Shown one piece after another: positions 7,566-17,209 of a stretch of DNA of 43,615 nt. Position 1 is the first letter of the stretch. Each line of letters opens with the position of its first letter. Made by a program: the position numbers and the translations under genes. Source of the stretch: Gemmatimonas sp. (GTDB lineage Bacteria; Gemmatimonadota; Gemmatimonadetes; Gemmatimonadales; Gemmatimonadaceae); the NCBI GenBank assembly GCA_011390935.1, contig JAABRL010000033.1, forward strand, positions 1,412 to 45,026, read 5' to 3'. The notes beneath the pieces were generated by a model that was given only the letters and a program-made list of their open reading frames with translations, was not told the origin of the DNA and did not search any database.

Positions 7566-9842
7566 ATGCTGGCCTTCGCTGCTGCTCTACTGTTTGCTGC
7601 CGGACAACCGCCCGTTGACACTGTCGCGATTGTGCGCGGTCGGGTGACGGACGCCGCCACAGCGGCACCGATCGCCGAGGTGGCGGTAACCGTGGTGGGG
7701 TCGCGGCTTGGCGCCATCACCGACGCAGAGGGGCGCTACGTGCTACCGCGTGTGCCGGTGGGTTCGGTCACGGTGAGCGCCGCTCGCATCGGGTATGCCA
7801 CGCGCACCGAGCGCGTTACCCTGGCGGGCGGCGAGTCGCGCACCCTCGACTTCGCGCTCACCACCGCCACCACCGAAATGCGCGCCGTGCGCGTGGAGGC
7901 CCAGACCACGGAGCGCGAGCAGTTCACGCTCTCCCCCAACCCCGGCCTCTTCGCCGTGCGCGGTGAGACGCTCAAGCGCGTGCCGGTGATCGGGGAGCCT
8001 GACGTGCTGCGCGTGGTGCAACTCATGCCAGGCGTCGTGGCCACCAACGACTTCAACGCCGGCTACAACGTGCGCGGCGGCGAGAGCGACCAGAATCTCG
8101 TGCTGCTCGACGGCTACCCGATTTACAATCCGTTTCATCTCGCGGGACTGTTCGGCACCTTCATCGACGAGACGGTGGGTGAGTTCGAACTCATGCCGGG
8201 CGGCTTTCCGGCGCGCTACGGCTCGCGCCTGTCGAGCGTGCTCAGCATCACGCCCAAGGCCGAGGAGCGGTCGGGCATTCACGGCACGGCATCGGTGTCG
8301 GTGCTCGCAAGCACGCTCTCGCTCGGTGGACGCGTGGGCGGACGCACGAGCTGGAATGTGGCCGGACGGCGCACGTATGCCGATCGCTTCGTCGCCGCCA
8401 TCTCCGATCAATCGTTGCCGTACTGGTTCACCGACGTGCAGGCACACGTGAAGCATCAGCTGCCCAACGGCGGCACGCTCTCGGCGACCGCGTACACCGG
8501 CGAGGATGTGCTCGACGGATTTCTCGGTGGACTGGGCGACAGCACATCGGCGGGCACCGGCGATCTGCGCTTCGACTGGGGGAACACCGTGGTTGGCGTG
8601 GCCTGGGAGCAGCCGCTCGATCGGTTGCCGATGAGTGACTCGGCGCGCGTGATGCAACGCCTGTCGCGCACTGGCTTCGGGACCGGGCTCAATCTCGGGT
8701 CGGGCTCGCTCACGCTCGACAACACGCTGGTGGAATCGCGCGCCTGGGGGGAGCTCACCCGGTGGCGTGGCCAACACGAAACGCTGCTTGGCTACGAGTG
8801 GTCCACCTATCGCGTGCGGTATGACGTGGAAGCGCCCGCGGCGGGCGGCGATCCGATCCTTCGGGTGCGACAGAATCCGTCCGCGGGTGCGCTGTATGTC
8901 GATCATACCGTGCGTCTGTCGTCGATCACGGCGCGCGCGGGCGTGCGCGCAGAAACCGTGACCGGCACCGACTGGAGTGGTCTGTCACCGCGATTGTCGA
9001 TCAAGTGGTTCGCCAACGAGGATCTGGCGTTCACCCTCGCCGGTGGTCGCACCACGCAGTGGACACCGGCGCTTCGCAACGAACAGGCGCCGGTGCGCAT
9101 CTTCGACTTCTGGCTCACCAGCGACCGCGACACACCGGTCGCCGAAGCGTGGCAGACAATTGGCGGGGTAGAGCGATGGTTCGGGGGCAATCGATTCGTG
9201 CGTGTGGAGGCGTACCACAAGGCGTACGGACGTCTTCCGGCGTCGAACCTGTTCAATGACCCGGCGGTGCGTGGTGATGAGTTCATCATCACCACGGGCG
9301 AGTCATACGGGGTGGATGTGCTGCTGCGGCAGCTCGAGCGCGGTCGAATGTCCGGCTGGCTGGCGTACTCCTATGGCGTGAGCACGCGCGATGGCCCGGA
9401 TGGCCGCTTCGCGCCGGTGCAGGATCGGCGGCACAACCTGAATGTGGTGTCGTCGTATCGCCCAGGCGGCACGTGGAGCTACGGAGTCCGGCTGGGGCTT
9501 GGTACCGGCACGCCGTTTACCGATGTCGTCGGGCAGCTGGTGCGGCGTCGGTATGATCCGCTCACGAACAGCTTCAGCACCGATGACCGCGAACCGGAGC
9601 GTGAACCGATCGGTGGCGTGCGCAACGCGGCGCGGTTTCCGCTGTTCCAGCGACTCGATCTCAGTGTCACGCGCACGAGTACGGGGCGGCGCACGTGGGC
9701 GCCATATCTGTCGCTCATCAACGCCTACAACGCGCGCAACGTGTTCACCTATGTGTTCGATTACGTCGACAATCCACCCACGCGCACCACGATCTCGCAG
9801 TTTCCGATCATCCCCACGGTGGGCATGAGTGTGTCATGGTGA
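7566..9842 (+). CDS. TonB-dependent outer-membrane receptor
   Basis: A 758-residue receptor. A short signal peptide (MLAFAAALLFAAGQ) leads into a carboxypeptidase-regulatory domain at about 23-100, containing TDAEGRYVLPRVPVGSVTV. The plug domain runs from about 130 to 240 and includes VLRVVQLMPGV, YNVRGGESDQNLVLLDGYPI and FPARYGSRLSSVLSI. The rest is beta-barrel, ending in aromatic Trp as outer-membrane proteins do. It should import a TonB-energised substrate; the layout (regulatory domain plus downstream DUF4249-like lipoprotein) is like Bacteroidota receptors. The next gene overlaps its stop codon, so the two are almost certainly co-translated. The substrate cannot be read from sequence. 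No Shine-Dalgarno site is seen before the ATG. Confidence 0.92.
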   Translation: MLAFAAALLFAAGQPPVDTVAIVRGRVTDAATAAPIAEVAVTVVGSRLGAITDAEGRYVLPRVPVGSVTVSAARIGYATRTERVTLAGGESRTLDFALTTATTEMRAVRVEAQTTEREQFTLSPNPGLFAVRGETLKRVPVIGEPDVLRVVQLMPGVVATNDFNAGYNVRGGESDQNLVLLDGYPIYNPFHLAGLFGTFIDETVGEFELMPGGFPARYGSRLSSVLSITPKAEERSGIHGTASVSVLASTLSLGGRVGGRTSWNVAGRRTYADRFVAAISDQSLPYWFTDVQAHVKHQLPNGGTLSATAYTGEDVLDGFLGGLGDSTSAGTGDLRFDWGNTVVGVAWEQPLDRLPMSDSARVMQRLSRTGFGTGLNLGSGSLTLDNTLVESRAWGELTRWRGQHETLLGYEWSTYRVRYDVEAPAAGGDPILRVRQNPSAGALYVDHTVRLSSITARAGVRAETVTGTDWSGLSPRLSIKWFANEDLAFTLAGGRTTQWTPALRNEQAPVRIFDFWLTSDRDTPVAEAWQTIGGVERWFGGNRFVRVEAYHKAYGRLPASNLFNDPAVRGDEFIITTGESYGVDVLLRQLERGRMSGWLAYSYGVSTRDGPDGRFAPVQDRRHNLNVVSSYRPGGTWSYGVRLGLGTGTPFTDVVGQLVRRRYDPLTNSFSTDDREPEREPIGGVRNAARFPLFQRLDLSVTRTSTGRRTWAPYLSLINAYNARNVFTYVFDYVDNPPTRTTISQFPIIPTVGMSVSW

Positions 9843-11005
9843 CGCCGCGACTGCGCATGACCGCATGCCTGGCCCTGACGCTGCTGCTGGGTGCCTGCGA
9901 GCTCGCCACGGAAACAGTCGCCTCGCCACGCGCGCTCGTGGTGGTGCACGCCGTGCTCAACCCCGATGTGGACGAGCAGGTGATTCTCGTGGAGTCGTCG
10001 CTGACCGGGCGCGTACGGATCGACAGCACGTTGCGCTTTGACCCGCTCGATCCCATTCGCACCGCGGGTGGCGAGCCGCTGAACCGCGCCGACGTGCGCC
10101 TCTTTCGGGAGGGGGACAGCGTTGGCGTGGAGGCCACCGAGACGGAGCTGAACGGGCTGACCGGACGCTACGTCGTGTCACGCGCGCGTATGGCGATCGA
10201 ACCCGGGCGTACGTATCGACTCCGCGTGCGTACGGCGGACGGTCGCGAGGTGACGGGAGAGACGCGGGTTCCCTCGGCCGAGGCGAACTGGACGCCCGGA
10301 CTCGGTACCGTCGCGCAACGCGTCACCTTCAACCGCAGCAACGACACACTCCAGCTGCAGTGGACCGCCGTGCCAGACGCGCGCACCTACGCCATTCGTG
10401 TGGAAACGCCGAACGGACCGTGGTTCCTGTTCTCCGATTCCACCCGCTTCGCGCTCTCTGGGCAGCTGCGCAACTTTTTCGTGGGTGGTCTGCCGTCGGT
10501 GTGGTATCCGGGCTTCGACCAGATCGTGAGCGTGGCCGCCGTGGATCGCAACTTCTACGACTACAATCGCTCCGGGAACGATCCGTTCGGGGGGACCGGG
10601 CTCATCAGCAGCGTACGTGGCGGCCTTGGGCTGTTCGGCAGTGCGTTGGCGGTGCTGCGCCGCGAAGTCACGGTGCTGGAGCGCGATCGATTGCCGCTGG
10701 ATGCGCGGTGGCTCGGCACCACGGCCAGTGGCAGCCCCATGGAGTACGATCTGTGGGTCGAGGCCGTGGGCTCACCCCGATCTTCGGTGAGCGGCCGAGA
10801 GCGGCTGGGCGCCCGTCGGTATCTCGTCGGCACACTCGAGGGCGATCAGCTGCGGCTGGTCACCTTGGTCGGCAACAGCAGCGCGGATACCGTGGCGTTG
10901 TTCACGGGGCGGGTCTCCGCCCAGTCGATCACGGGCGAGTACGATCGCCGCTTCGACACACGCGGGGCCACGCAGTTCACGCGCCGAGCACGCACCGGCA
11001 ACTGA
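9836..11005 (+). CDS. DUF4249-like surface/periplasmic lipoprotein
   Basis: A 389-residue lipoprotein. The signal ends in the lipobox LLLGAC with Cys21. The mature part begins with a beta-rich stretch (ALVVVHAVLNPDVDEQVILVE) and an ADVRLFREGDSV segment, resembling DUF4249 proteins that sit directly downstream of TonB receptors in Bacteroidota. The ATG at 9836 overlaps the receptor stop at 9840-9842, which implies translational coupling. A second ATG at 9857 (MTACLALTL) would also keep the lipobox. By analogy it may cap or assist the upstream receptor. The family match is from memory of pattern and context, not a search. Confidence 0.75.
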   Translation: MVTPRLRMTACLALTLLLGACELATETVASPRALVVVHAVLNPDVDEQVILVESSLTGRVRIDSTLRFDPLDPIRTAGGEPLNRADVRLFREGDSVGVEATETELNGLTGRYVVSRARMAIEPGRTYRLRVRTADGREVTGETRVPSAEANWTPGLGTVAQRVTFNRSNDTLQLQWTAVPDARTYAIRVETPNGPWFLFSDSTRFALSGQLRNFFVGGLPSVWYPGFDQIVSVAAVDRNFYDYNRSGNDPFGGTGLISSVRGGLGLFGSALAVLRREVTVLERDRLPLDARWLGTTASGSPMEYDLWVEAVGSPRSSVSGRERLGARRYLVGTLEGDQLRLVTLVGNSSADTVALFTGRVSAQSITGEYDRRFDTRGATQFTRRARTGN

Positions 11006-11069
11006 GCCCCCGCACCGTAGCCACGGGCACGCGGTGGAGGCAGGGACGTGTGTCGTGGTCTATGTTGCG

Positions 11070-12377
11070 ATGATGTCACCTTTCTCCAGCTTTTCGTGGC
11101 GCGCGCTGCGTGCCCTCGTCCTCACGGCGACGATCGCGGCACCCTCGGTGCTGCTGGCCCAGCCGGACGATGACGACCCGCGCGTTCGCGTCTTTCTTGA
11201 CTGCCCGACGGGCGGCTGCGATCGAAATTTCCTGATCACGGAACACCCGTACGCCGTGTTCACGCAGGACCGACTCGACGCCGACATCCACCTGCTCGTC
11301 ACGCGCATCGGCACCGGATCGGGTGGCGGAGAATACACGCTGCAGTTCATTGGACAGCGGCGGTTTCAGGGACGGGTGGACACACTCGTCACCACTGTGC
11401 CGCCGAATGTGAGCGATGACATGCGCCGCCGCAATCTGTCGCGCATGGTGCATGTCGGCCTGGTGTCGCGCATTGCGCGCGGCGCGGAGGGGGCTCGGCT
11501 CGCCGAGCGGTTGCTCATTGCGTATGACCCGCTCGTCGGCGGCGAGGCCACCCCGATGCGCGCGCCGCGCGACCCGTGGAATCTCTGGGTGTATCGCATC
11601 CGAATGAACGGCAACGCGGAGTCGGAGAGTCGTGCCGGCGAGTATCGATTGTTCGGCGCGATCAGCGCCAACCGCATCACGGAGGACTGGAAGCTCGAGT
11701 TCAACGTGGACAACGAGTACCGGGCCCGTCGCTTCGAACTCTCCGACGGCACCGACCGCCGCTTCATTCTGCGATCGGCGCAGGCCACGTCACGCATTGT
11801 CCGGAGTCTGAGCGAGCACTGGTCGGTGGGATCGCGCCTCCGGGCAGGGCTCAATGAGTTTCGCAACGAAGACGCGTACGCGAATCTCGACCTCTCCGCC
11901 GAGTACAACCTGTTTCCCTGGCGCGAGGCGACCAGCCGACAGCTGGTCGGCATCGTGGCGCTCGGTGGGCAGTTCTTCGACTACAACGAGATCACGATCT
12001 ACGATCAGGCGAGCGAGATCCGACCGGTGGCGCGATTCGTGGTGGCCGGTGAATCGCGTCAGGCGTGGGGACAGATCGACGCGGCCATGCGTTACACCCA
12101 GTTCCTGCACGATGCCGAACGCTACAACGTGTCGTTCAATGGTCGCAGTACGCTGCGCCTCTCGCGCGGATTGTCTCTCGAGCTGAGCGCCGAAGCGGCC
12201 AAGGTGCAGGACCAGTTGTACCTGCCCCGTGGTGATGCGAGCGATGATGAAGTGCTCACCAGACAGCGCGCATTGGCCACGGCCTATCGCCTGCGCGGGT
12301 CGGTGGGGCTGAGCTTCACGTTCGGTTCCATCTACAACACGTTCGTGAATCCGCGCCTCAACGAGCTCGGCGGGTAG
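11070..12377 (+). CDS. outer-membrane beta-barrel protein of unknown function
   Basis: A 435-residue exported protein with a signal peptide ending at VLLAQ. The N-terminal 120 residues hold a DCPTGGCD pair of cysteines, a DRLDADIHLLVTRIGTGSG segment and GGEYTLQFIGQRRFQG. I recognise this as a recurrent conserved pattern in exported proteins of unknown function. From about residue 190 the sequence alternates like transmembrane beta strands (LEFNVDNEYRARRFELS; SVGSRLRAGLNEF; YNVSFNGRSTLRLSRGLSLEL). Start chosen at the ATG at 11070, with another ATG at 11073. It lies 64 nt after the DUF4249-like gene on the same strand and may belong to the same surface unit. Confidence 0.7.
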   Translation: MMSPFSSFSWRALRALVLTATIAAPSVLLAQPDDDDPRVRVFLDCPTGGCDRNFLITEHPYAVFTQDRLDADIHLLVTRIGTGSGGGEYTLQFIGQRRFQGRVDTLVTTVPPNVSDDMRRRNLSRMVHVGLVSRIARGAEGARLAERLLIAYDPLVGGEATPMRAPRDPWNLWVYRIRMNGNAESESRAGEYRLFGAISANRITEDWKLEFNVDNEYRARRFELSDGTDRRFILRSAQATSRIVRSLSEHWSVGSRLRAGLNEFRNEDAYANLDLSAEYNLFPWREATSRQLVGIVALGGQFFDYNEITIYDQASEIRPVARFVVAGESRQAWGQIDAAMRYTQFLHDAERYNVSFNGRSTLRLSRGLSLELSAEAAKVQDQLYLPRGDASDDEVLTRQRALATAYRLRGSVGLSFTFGSIYNTFVNPRLNELGG

Positions 12378-12417
12378 CGGGCGGGCGTGCTCGGGGCAGT
12401 TCGCGGCGGACGCGCGG

Positions 12418-13242
12418 TTACGCGTCCTTCGCGTACAACCCTGCCGCCGCCCGTGCCGACACCACGATGCCCTTGATCATCGCCGAGCTCAGTCCCTGAT
12501 GCTCCATCTCGTTGAGACCGGCAATCGTACAACCGCGCGGCGTCGTCACCCGATCGATTTCGCGTTCCGGATGCGCGCCCTCCTGCAGACTGAGCGCGGC
12601 CGCACCACGTGCGGTCTGCGCCGCGAGCAGTGCCGCGTCTTCCGGATGAAAGCCGATCTCGATACCCCCCTGCATCGAGGCACGGATCACACGCAAGAAG
12701 AAGGCGATGCCACACGCGCACAGCGCTGTCGCCGGCACGATCATCTCTTCACCAATCACAAGCGTGCGCCCCACCAGATCGAAGAGCACGCGTGCTTCGT
12801 CGAGTGCACCATCGGGGCGTTCGTCGCCCGCCAGGCACGTCATCGATTCGCCGATCACCACGGCCGTGTTGGGCATCGCGCGCACCACGTCCACCTGTGC
12901 GCCGAGTGCACGGCGAATGTCGGCGATGCTCGCGCCGGACACCACCGAAATCACGCGATGGCGCGTCGCGCTGATGTGCGGCGCGATTTCGGCAAACAGC
13001 GCATCGAGCTGCTGCGGCTGCACCGCAATCACGACCAGATCGGCCGCCTGCACGGCCTTCGCACTGCTCGTCCCCACCGCGTACCCCTCGGCGGCCAGCG
13101 GGGCGAGACGGCTGGCGTGTCGGCGCGTGATGTGTACCTGATCGGCGGTGAAGCGGCCCGCGCGCACCCAGCCACGCGCCAGTGCCACGCCGAGATTGCC
13201 GCCGCCAAGGATCGCCACGCTGCGTGTGAGGGCCGTGCTCAT
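12418..13242 (-). CDS. proC: pyrroline-5-carboxylate reductase
   Basis: A 274-residue cytoplasmic enzyme that reduces 1-pyrroline-5-carboxylate to proline with NAD(P)H, the last step of proline synthesis. The dinucleotide-binding motif is AILGGGNLGVALARG near residue 10. VVIAVQPQ and the conserved VRAMPNTAVVIGE follow. The C-terminal dimerisation and active-site region contains TPRGCTIAGLNEMEHQGL. The length is normal for the family. The frame is open upstream to 13374, but the ATG at 13242 (MSTALTRSVAIL) puts the Rossmann motif at the right place. It is on the same strand as dabA, 53 nt downstream, so it may be read from the dab transcript. It converges with the barrel gene ending at 12377. 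Confidence 0.95.
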   Translation of the reverse strand: MSTALTRSVAILGGGNLGVALARGWVRAGRFTADQVHITRRHASRLAPLAAEGYAVGTSSAKAVQAADLVVIAVQPQQLDALFAEIAPHISATRHRVISVVSGASIADIRRALGAQVDVVRAMPNTAVVIGESMTCLAGDERPDGALDEARVLFDLVGRTLVIGEEMIVPATALCACGIAFFLRVIRASMQGGIEIGFHPEDAALLAAQTARGAAALSLQEGAHPEREIDRVTTPRGCTIAGLNEMEHQGLSSAMIKGIVVSARAAAGLYAKDA

Positions 13243-13295
13243 GACGCCGTTCCGGGAAAGGGGAAAGTGATCCGCATCCCCGGAAGATAGCGTGG

Positions 13296-15764
13296 TTACA
13301 TGGGCTCCCACGCGGTGCGACTGCGACGGTAGACCGCGCCGTCGTTCGGATCGATGCGAAACAGGTGCAGCCATTCATGCTCCACGAGCTGCCGCACCAC
13401 GGCGTGCTTGTCGATGATGCCGTCGATCATGGGGGCCGGCGCCTCCACGAACACCGACAGCCGCAGCGGTTCATGCACCCAGTCGGTGCCGTCGTGTACC
13501 GACTGGCGCGCCAATCCGATGCGCAGATCACCCGCGGCGCCCTCAAACACACCAACGGAGCCCCCGACCACGTTGTGCAGCACCTTGTCGCCGCTGCCAA
13601 AGCGCTCCGGGTCCACGGTGGAGCCGTGATACTGCAGGTTGATCCAGTTGGTGACCACCATTGGTGCGGTGAGAATGAGCTCGAGCACCGCGTGGCTGGT
13701 GTCCTCCGCCCAACGGTACTCGTGCAGAAAGACGCGACCGTCGAGGTGGAGCGCACGCGTGCGCTCGCGAGGCGCCACCACGAACGCCGCGTTCCGCGCG
13801 AGTCCCCACTCCGGGCGCACCTCCGACCAGTCGGCGGCGCGACGGTGCAGCGCGGCCTCGAGGTGATCGGGGGCGTGCACGAGCGTCTCGAGCCCCAGGC
13901 GGGGCGCCCGCTCGGCGCGGGCGTGCTGTCCGGCCGCTGCGAGTGCTCGGGTGAACGCCTCAAGATCGGCTGCGTGCGACCTCGGTACGTCGGAGAGATC
14001 GAAGAGCGTCACGACATCCGTGACCGTGTTGTGCACACCAGGCACGAAGTGCGTGCCCGCCGGCACGGCGACGCCTTCCGCGGGCAACGCCGCACGGACC
14101 TCGACGTCGTTGAGTACCGCGGCCAGCACGCGCGCGTTCACTTCGCCGCTCTGTCCCCCGCAGGCCCCACACGCCAATCCCGCAGCCTGCGGATTGTTGC
14201 AGGTGGACGCGCCGTGCCCAATCAGTGCCACCAGCGGCGCGATCTGCTGCGTGAGACTCATGCCGCGCAGCACACCGGCGGCCAACCGCGTGCGGGCGGC
14301 GAGATCGAGCCCGGTGAGGCGCGGCGCCACCGATGACGTGCCCTCGGCGAGTTCGCCGCGCAGCGGATCGCTGCTGCCGGCGGCCGGTGCGAGCGTCTGC
14401 CGAAGCAGCGACACGCCAGCTGCGAGCCCTGTGGCCTCCACGGCAGTGAACGCCGAGGCGGCCGTGGTGGTGAAGCGCTTCCAGCTGTCGGCCAACGTCG
14501 CCTGTTCGGTGCGACGAGCGCGCAGCTCGGTGGCGTTGTGCCCGGTATCCGTGGCCCGCATGGCCGGCGACAGCAACCCTGGCAGCTGCGGACGGATGAC
14601 ACCATCAGCCGCCTCGTAGGCGAGTGGCACGCCGAAGAAGCCGGCGAAACCAAGCGTCTGCACCTCGGGCCACGCGGTCTCGAGCGCACGCCGCATCACC
14701 TCCGAGCGGACGTCAATGCAGAATACCGCCTGCACCGGCGCCGTGGCTGGACGCGTAGGCGCACCGGCGAGCTGCGCGACGAGTGGCTCCTGATACGCGA
14801 GTTCGAGGGCCCGCTGCAGCACCCAATCCACCTGCTGCGCCTCCCGCGCCACGTCGGCCATGCCAGCCCACAGACGACGCGCCGTCGTCCAGCGTGCGGT
14901 GAGCTGCGGTGCACCACTTGTGCGGTACAGCACCAGCTCCCACGCCAGCCGCACCGCGAGCAGGTGCACGATCTGATCGTCGTCCCGTCCCGCCAGCCGC
15001 GCCTCCCACCGCTGGAAAGCGCAGGCGGACGCCCAGCCCGAAACGCTCAGCAACAGGGCCGTCGCGTACGCCACCTGCAGCGAGGCCGGAATGCCCAGCT
15101 CCTCGAACGCCAGCGCGATGCATGTGCGCGGATCTCGCGGTAGCGCCTCGGTGGCCGCGCGAAATCCGCGCAATCCCATGAGCAGCCGTACGCCGGCATC
15201 CTGCTGCGACATGTCCAACCAGAGTCCGTACAGACCATGGTCACGCGCGGCCGGCCACGTCGCCTGCCCCTCACCGAACCAGGCACCGCAGGCATGACTG
15301 ACGTGCTCCACCACGAAGTCCCGCCACGCGGCGTGCCGCACGCGAACGCGTGTGCCATCGACCACGTCGGTCATGAGCTCAACCACTGGCCATTCCGGGT
15401 CGCGCCCTTCGCGCAACGCACGCAGCACCTCGGACAGCTCAACCCGCGTGCCCAACAGGTCGTGTGCCGGAGCCGTGGCGCTGAGCATGGCGTGTGCGCG
15501 TGCCACATGCGACTCGCGCAACAGGCCGCGCTCGGCGCGATCACGAAACCACCCGCGTGGCATGGTGAGACGCGCTCCACCCAACGCGGCCAGCTCAGCC
15601 GCCGCTTCGGCGATGGGGTGGTCCACGTAGCCCCACCACGGATTCACGGCAATGAGTCGATCGAGTGGCCAGGCGGGCGCGATGCGCGCGCAGGCGATGT
15701 CCACGGCCGTCATCGGGTCGGTGAACGAGGACGCACTGCTGCGCGGCGTGGTGGTGGCCGGCAT
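13296..15764 (-). CDS. dabA: DabA subunit of inorganic-carbon accumulating complex (DUF2309)
   Basis: An 822-residue protein, normal for DabA, the large cytoplasmic, carbonic-anhydrase-like, zinc-binding subunit of the DAB inorganic-carbon pump. The ligands known from the Halothiobacillus protein appear at matching positions: Cys349 and Asp351 in AVFCIDVRSE, His517 in GHGAST, and Cys532 in ACGACGG. The His-to-Cys spacing is 15, as in the described protein. The typical N-terminal AVNPWWGY motif is also present. The frame is open much further upstream inside dabB. The ATG at 15764 is preceded by a GGGAGG site and overlaps the dabB stop by one base, so the pair is translationally coupled. No RuBisCO or carboxysome gene is nearby. 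In a heterotroph it would supply bicarbonate for anaplerotic carboxylations. Confidence 0.93.
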   Translation of the reverse strand: MPATTTPRSSASSFTDPMTAVDIACARIAPAWPLDRLIAVNPWWGYVDHPIAEAAAELAALGGARLTMPRGWFRDRAERGLLRESHVARAHAMLSATAPAHDLLGTRVELSEVLRALREGRDPEWPVVELMTDVVDGTRVRVRHAAWRDFVVEHVSHACGAWFGEGQATWPAARDHGLYGLWLDMSQQDAGVRLLMGLRGFRAATEALPRDPRTCIALAFEELGIPASLQVAYATALLLSVSGWASACAFQRWEARLAGRDDDQIVHLLAVRLAWELVLYRTSGAPQLTARWTTARRLWAGMADVAREAQQVDWVLQRALELAYQEPLVAQLAGAPTRPATAPVQAVFCIDVRSEVMRRALETAWPEVQTLGFAGFFGVPLAYEAADGVIRPQLPGLLSPAMRATDTGHNATELRARRTEQATLADSWKRFTTTAASAFTAVEATGLAAGVSLLRQTLAPAAGSSDPLRGELAEGTSSVAPRLTGLDLAARTRLAAGVLRGMSLTQQIAPLVALIGHGASTCNNPQAAGLACGACGGQSGEVNARVLAAVLNDVEVRAALPAEGVAVPAGTHFVPGVHNTVTDVVTLFDLSDVPRSHAADLEAFTRALAAAGQHARAERAPRLGLETLVHAPDHLEAALHRRAADWSEVRPEWGLARNAAFVVAPRERTRALHLDGRVFLHEYRWAEDTSHAVLELILTAPMVVTNWINLQYHGSTVDPERFGSGDKVLHNVVGGSVGVFEGAAGDLRIGLARQSVHDGTDWVHEPLRLSVFVEAPAPMIDGIIDKHAVVRQLVEHEWLHLFRIDPNDGAVYRRSRTAWEPM

Positions 15765-17209
15765 CAGGCAGCCCTCCCGAGGCGCGCGGGGGCGGGCGCA
15801 GGCGCGGTGACGGCCGCGCGACGCACATGACGCGGCGGCCACACCAGGAACGTGGCGCGCGTGAACAGCTCGTCGAGATGAAAGCCGGCAAACGCCCACG
15901 CCTGCAGGGCGCGCGTGATGCGATGATGGGGATGCACGGACACCAGCACCTGCACCACGAAGAGTGCGGCGAAGGCGCTGAGCGCAAACGCCACCGCGAC
16001 GGCTGAGGGGACGGCGGCGATGGGCGGCAGCAGCGCCGCAAAAGCCAGGTGCCACCCGGCGTAGAACAGCGCGACCACAAGGGCGAGCCCCACCAGCGTG
16101 GCATTGGTGCGGGTCGTGAGGCGGCCCTCGAGACGCAGGAAGATCGGCGCGAGGGCAATCGCGAGCAGCGACACCGCGATCCACGCGCGCGGGTCGGCGG
16201 CGAGGTTGGGCCACGCAAGCCAGCCTGCGACCGCGGCCACAGCCGCGCCAGCCATCGACGCACCCACCCAGCGCGCCACCGTGAGGCGCGCGCGAGGCGC
16301 GGCAAGCTGCCGCTGGACCTGTGTCGCCACGACGCCCCCCGATCCGAGGAACGCGTGCGCCTTGTAGCAGGAGTGCGCCACAAGGTGCAGCAGCGCGAGC
16401 TCCCACGCGCCAAGGCCGCACTCGAGCAGCATGAAGCCCATCTGCGCGGCCGTGGACCAGGCGAGCGACACCTTGATGCTCACGCGCGTCATCATCACGA
16501 GCGCGGCGAGCACCGCCGTGGTGCCACCAATGAGCACGAGCGCCAGCTGGGCACCGGGCAGGATGCCGATGAGGGCCGCGAGGCGAATGAGCACATAGCC
16601 CCCGATGTTCACCACGCCGGCGTGCAGCAGCGCCGACACCGGAGTGGGCGCTTCCATCACCTGAATGAGCCAGCCGTGGAACGGCAGCTGCGCGGACCGC
16701 AGGGCGACGCCGGCGACGAGCAGAAAGCCGGCGGCGTGCATCGACGGCGCGACGGACGTGAGCGCGGTCGCCTGCTCGCCAATGGCGAACAGGTCATACG
16801 TGCCGAACGCGCGGCCAAGCAGGAAGACGGCGGCGTAAACGGCCACGTCGGCGAGGCGGCTGAGCAGGAACTTCTTGTGCGCGGCCACCTGCGCGGCGGG
16901 CCGGTCGGCGAAGAACGTGAGCAGCTGGTGCAGCGACAGACTGGAGGCCGTCCAGGCCAGCGCCATCACCCGCAGGTCGCCGGCCGTGACGAGCACGGAG
17001 GTGGCGATCACGGTGACCAGGAACCAGCGATGGTAGTGGCCGGCGGCGGCCTGCCCATCGAGATAGCGGCGCGAATAGGCGTGAATCACGCCGGCAATGA
17101 AGGTGACGAGCGCCAGCATGATCGCCGAGACGGCGTCGAGGCGCGGCGCCACCAGCAGGGCCAGCAGGGGGGCGAGCAGGAGCACGAGGGAACCGAGCAC
17201 AGGGGGCAT
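15764..17209 (-). CDS. dabB: DabB, NuoL-like membrane subunit of the carbon pump
   Basis: A 481-residue polytopic protein of the proton-conducting Complex I antiporter family (NuoL/ND5-like). It has about a dozen hydrophobic helices and the family signatures LLHAGVVNIGGYVLIRLA and LVAHSCYKAHAFLGSGG. In the known DAB complex this subunit couples cation (proton) flow to the cytoplasmic DabA reaction. It is far shorter than NuoL and lies outside any nuo operon, next to DUF2309, which fixes the identity. The start at 17209 has a GGAG site five bases upstream on the coding strand. A 7-bp inverted repeat lies in the leader at 17223-17247. The LysR gene at 17303 diverges from it. Confidence 0.92.
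   Translation of the reverse strand: MPPVLGSLVLLLAPLLALLVAPRLDAVSAIMLALVTFIAGVIHAYSRRYLDGQAAAGHYHRWFLVTVIATSVLVTAGDLRVMALAWTASSLSLHQLLTFFADRPAAQVAAHKKFLLSRLADVAVYAAVFLLGRAFGTYDLFAIGEQATALTSVAPSMHAAGFLLVAGVALRSAQLPFHGWLIQVMEAPTPVSALLHAGVVNIGGYVLIRLAALIGILPGAQLALVLIGGTTAVLAALVMMTRVSIKVSLAWSTAAQMGFMLLECGLGAWELALLHLVAHSCYKAHAFLGSGGVVATQVQRQLAAPRARLTVARWVGASMAGAAVAAVAGWLAWPNLAADPRAWIAVSLLAIALAPIFLRLEGRLTTRTNATLVGLALVVALFYAGWHLAFAALLPPIAAVPSAVAVAFALSAFAALFVVQVLVSVHPHHRITRALQAWAFAGFHLDELFTRATFLVWPPRHVRRAAVTAPAPAPARLGRAA

Noticed and set aside
13243..13374. N-terminal extension of proC by 44 residues
   Set aside because: The extension is arginine/serine-rich and runs into the dabA 3' end. The Rossmann motif fits the ATG at 13242.
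15765..16421. Long N-terminal extension of dabA (219 residues) within dabB
   Set aside because: It is an out-of-frame reading of dabB. A GGGAGG site and the one-base stop/start overlap fix the start at 15764.
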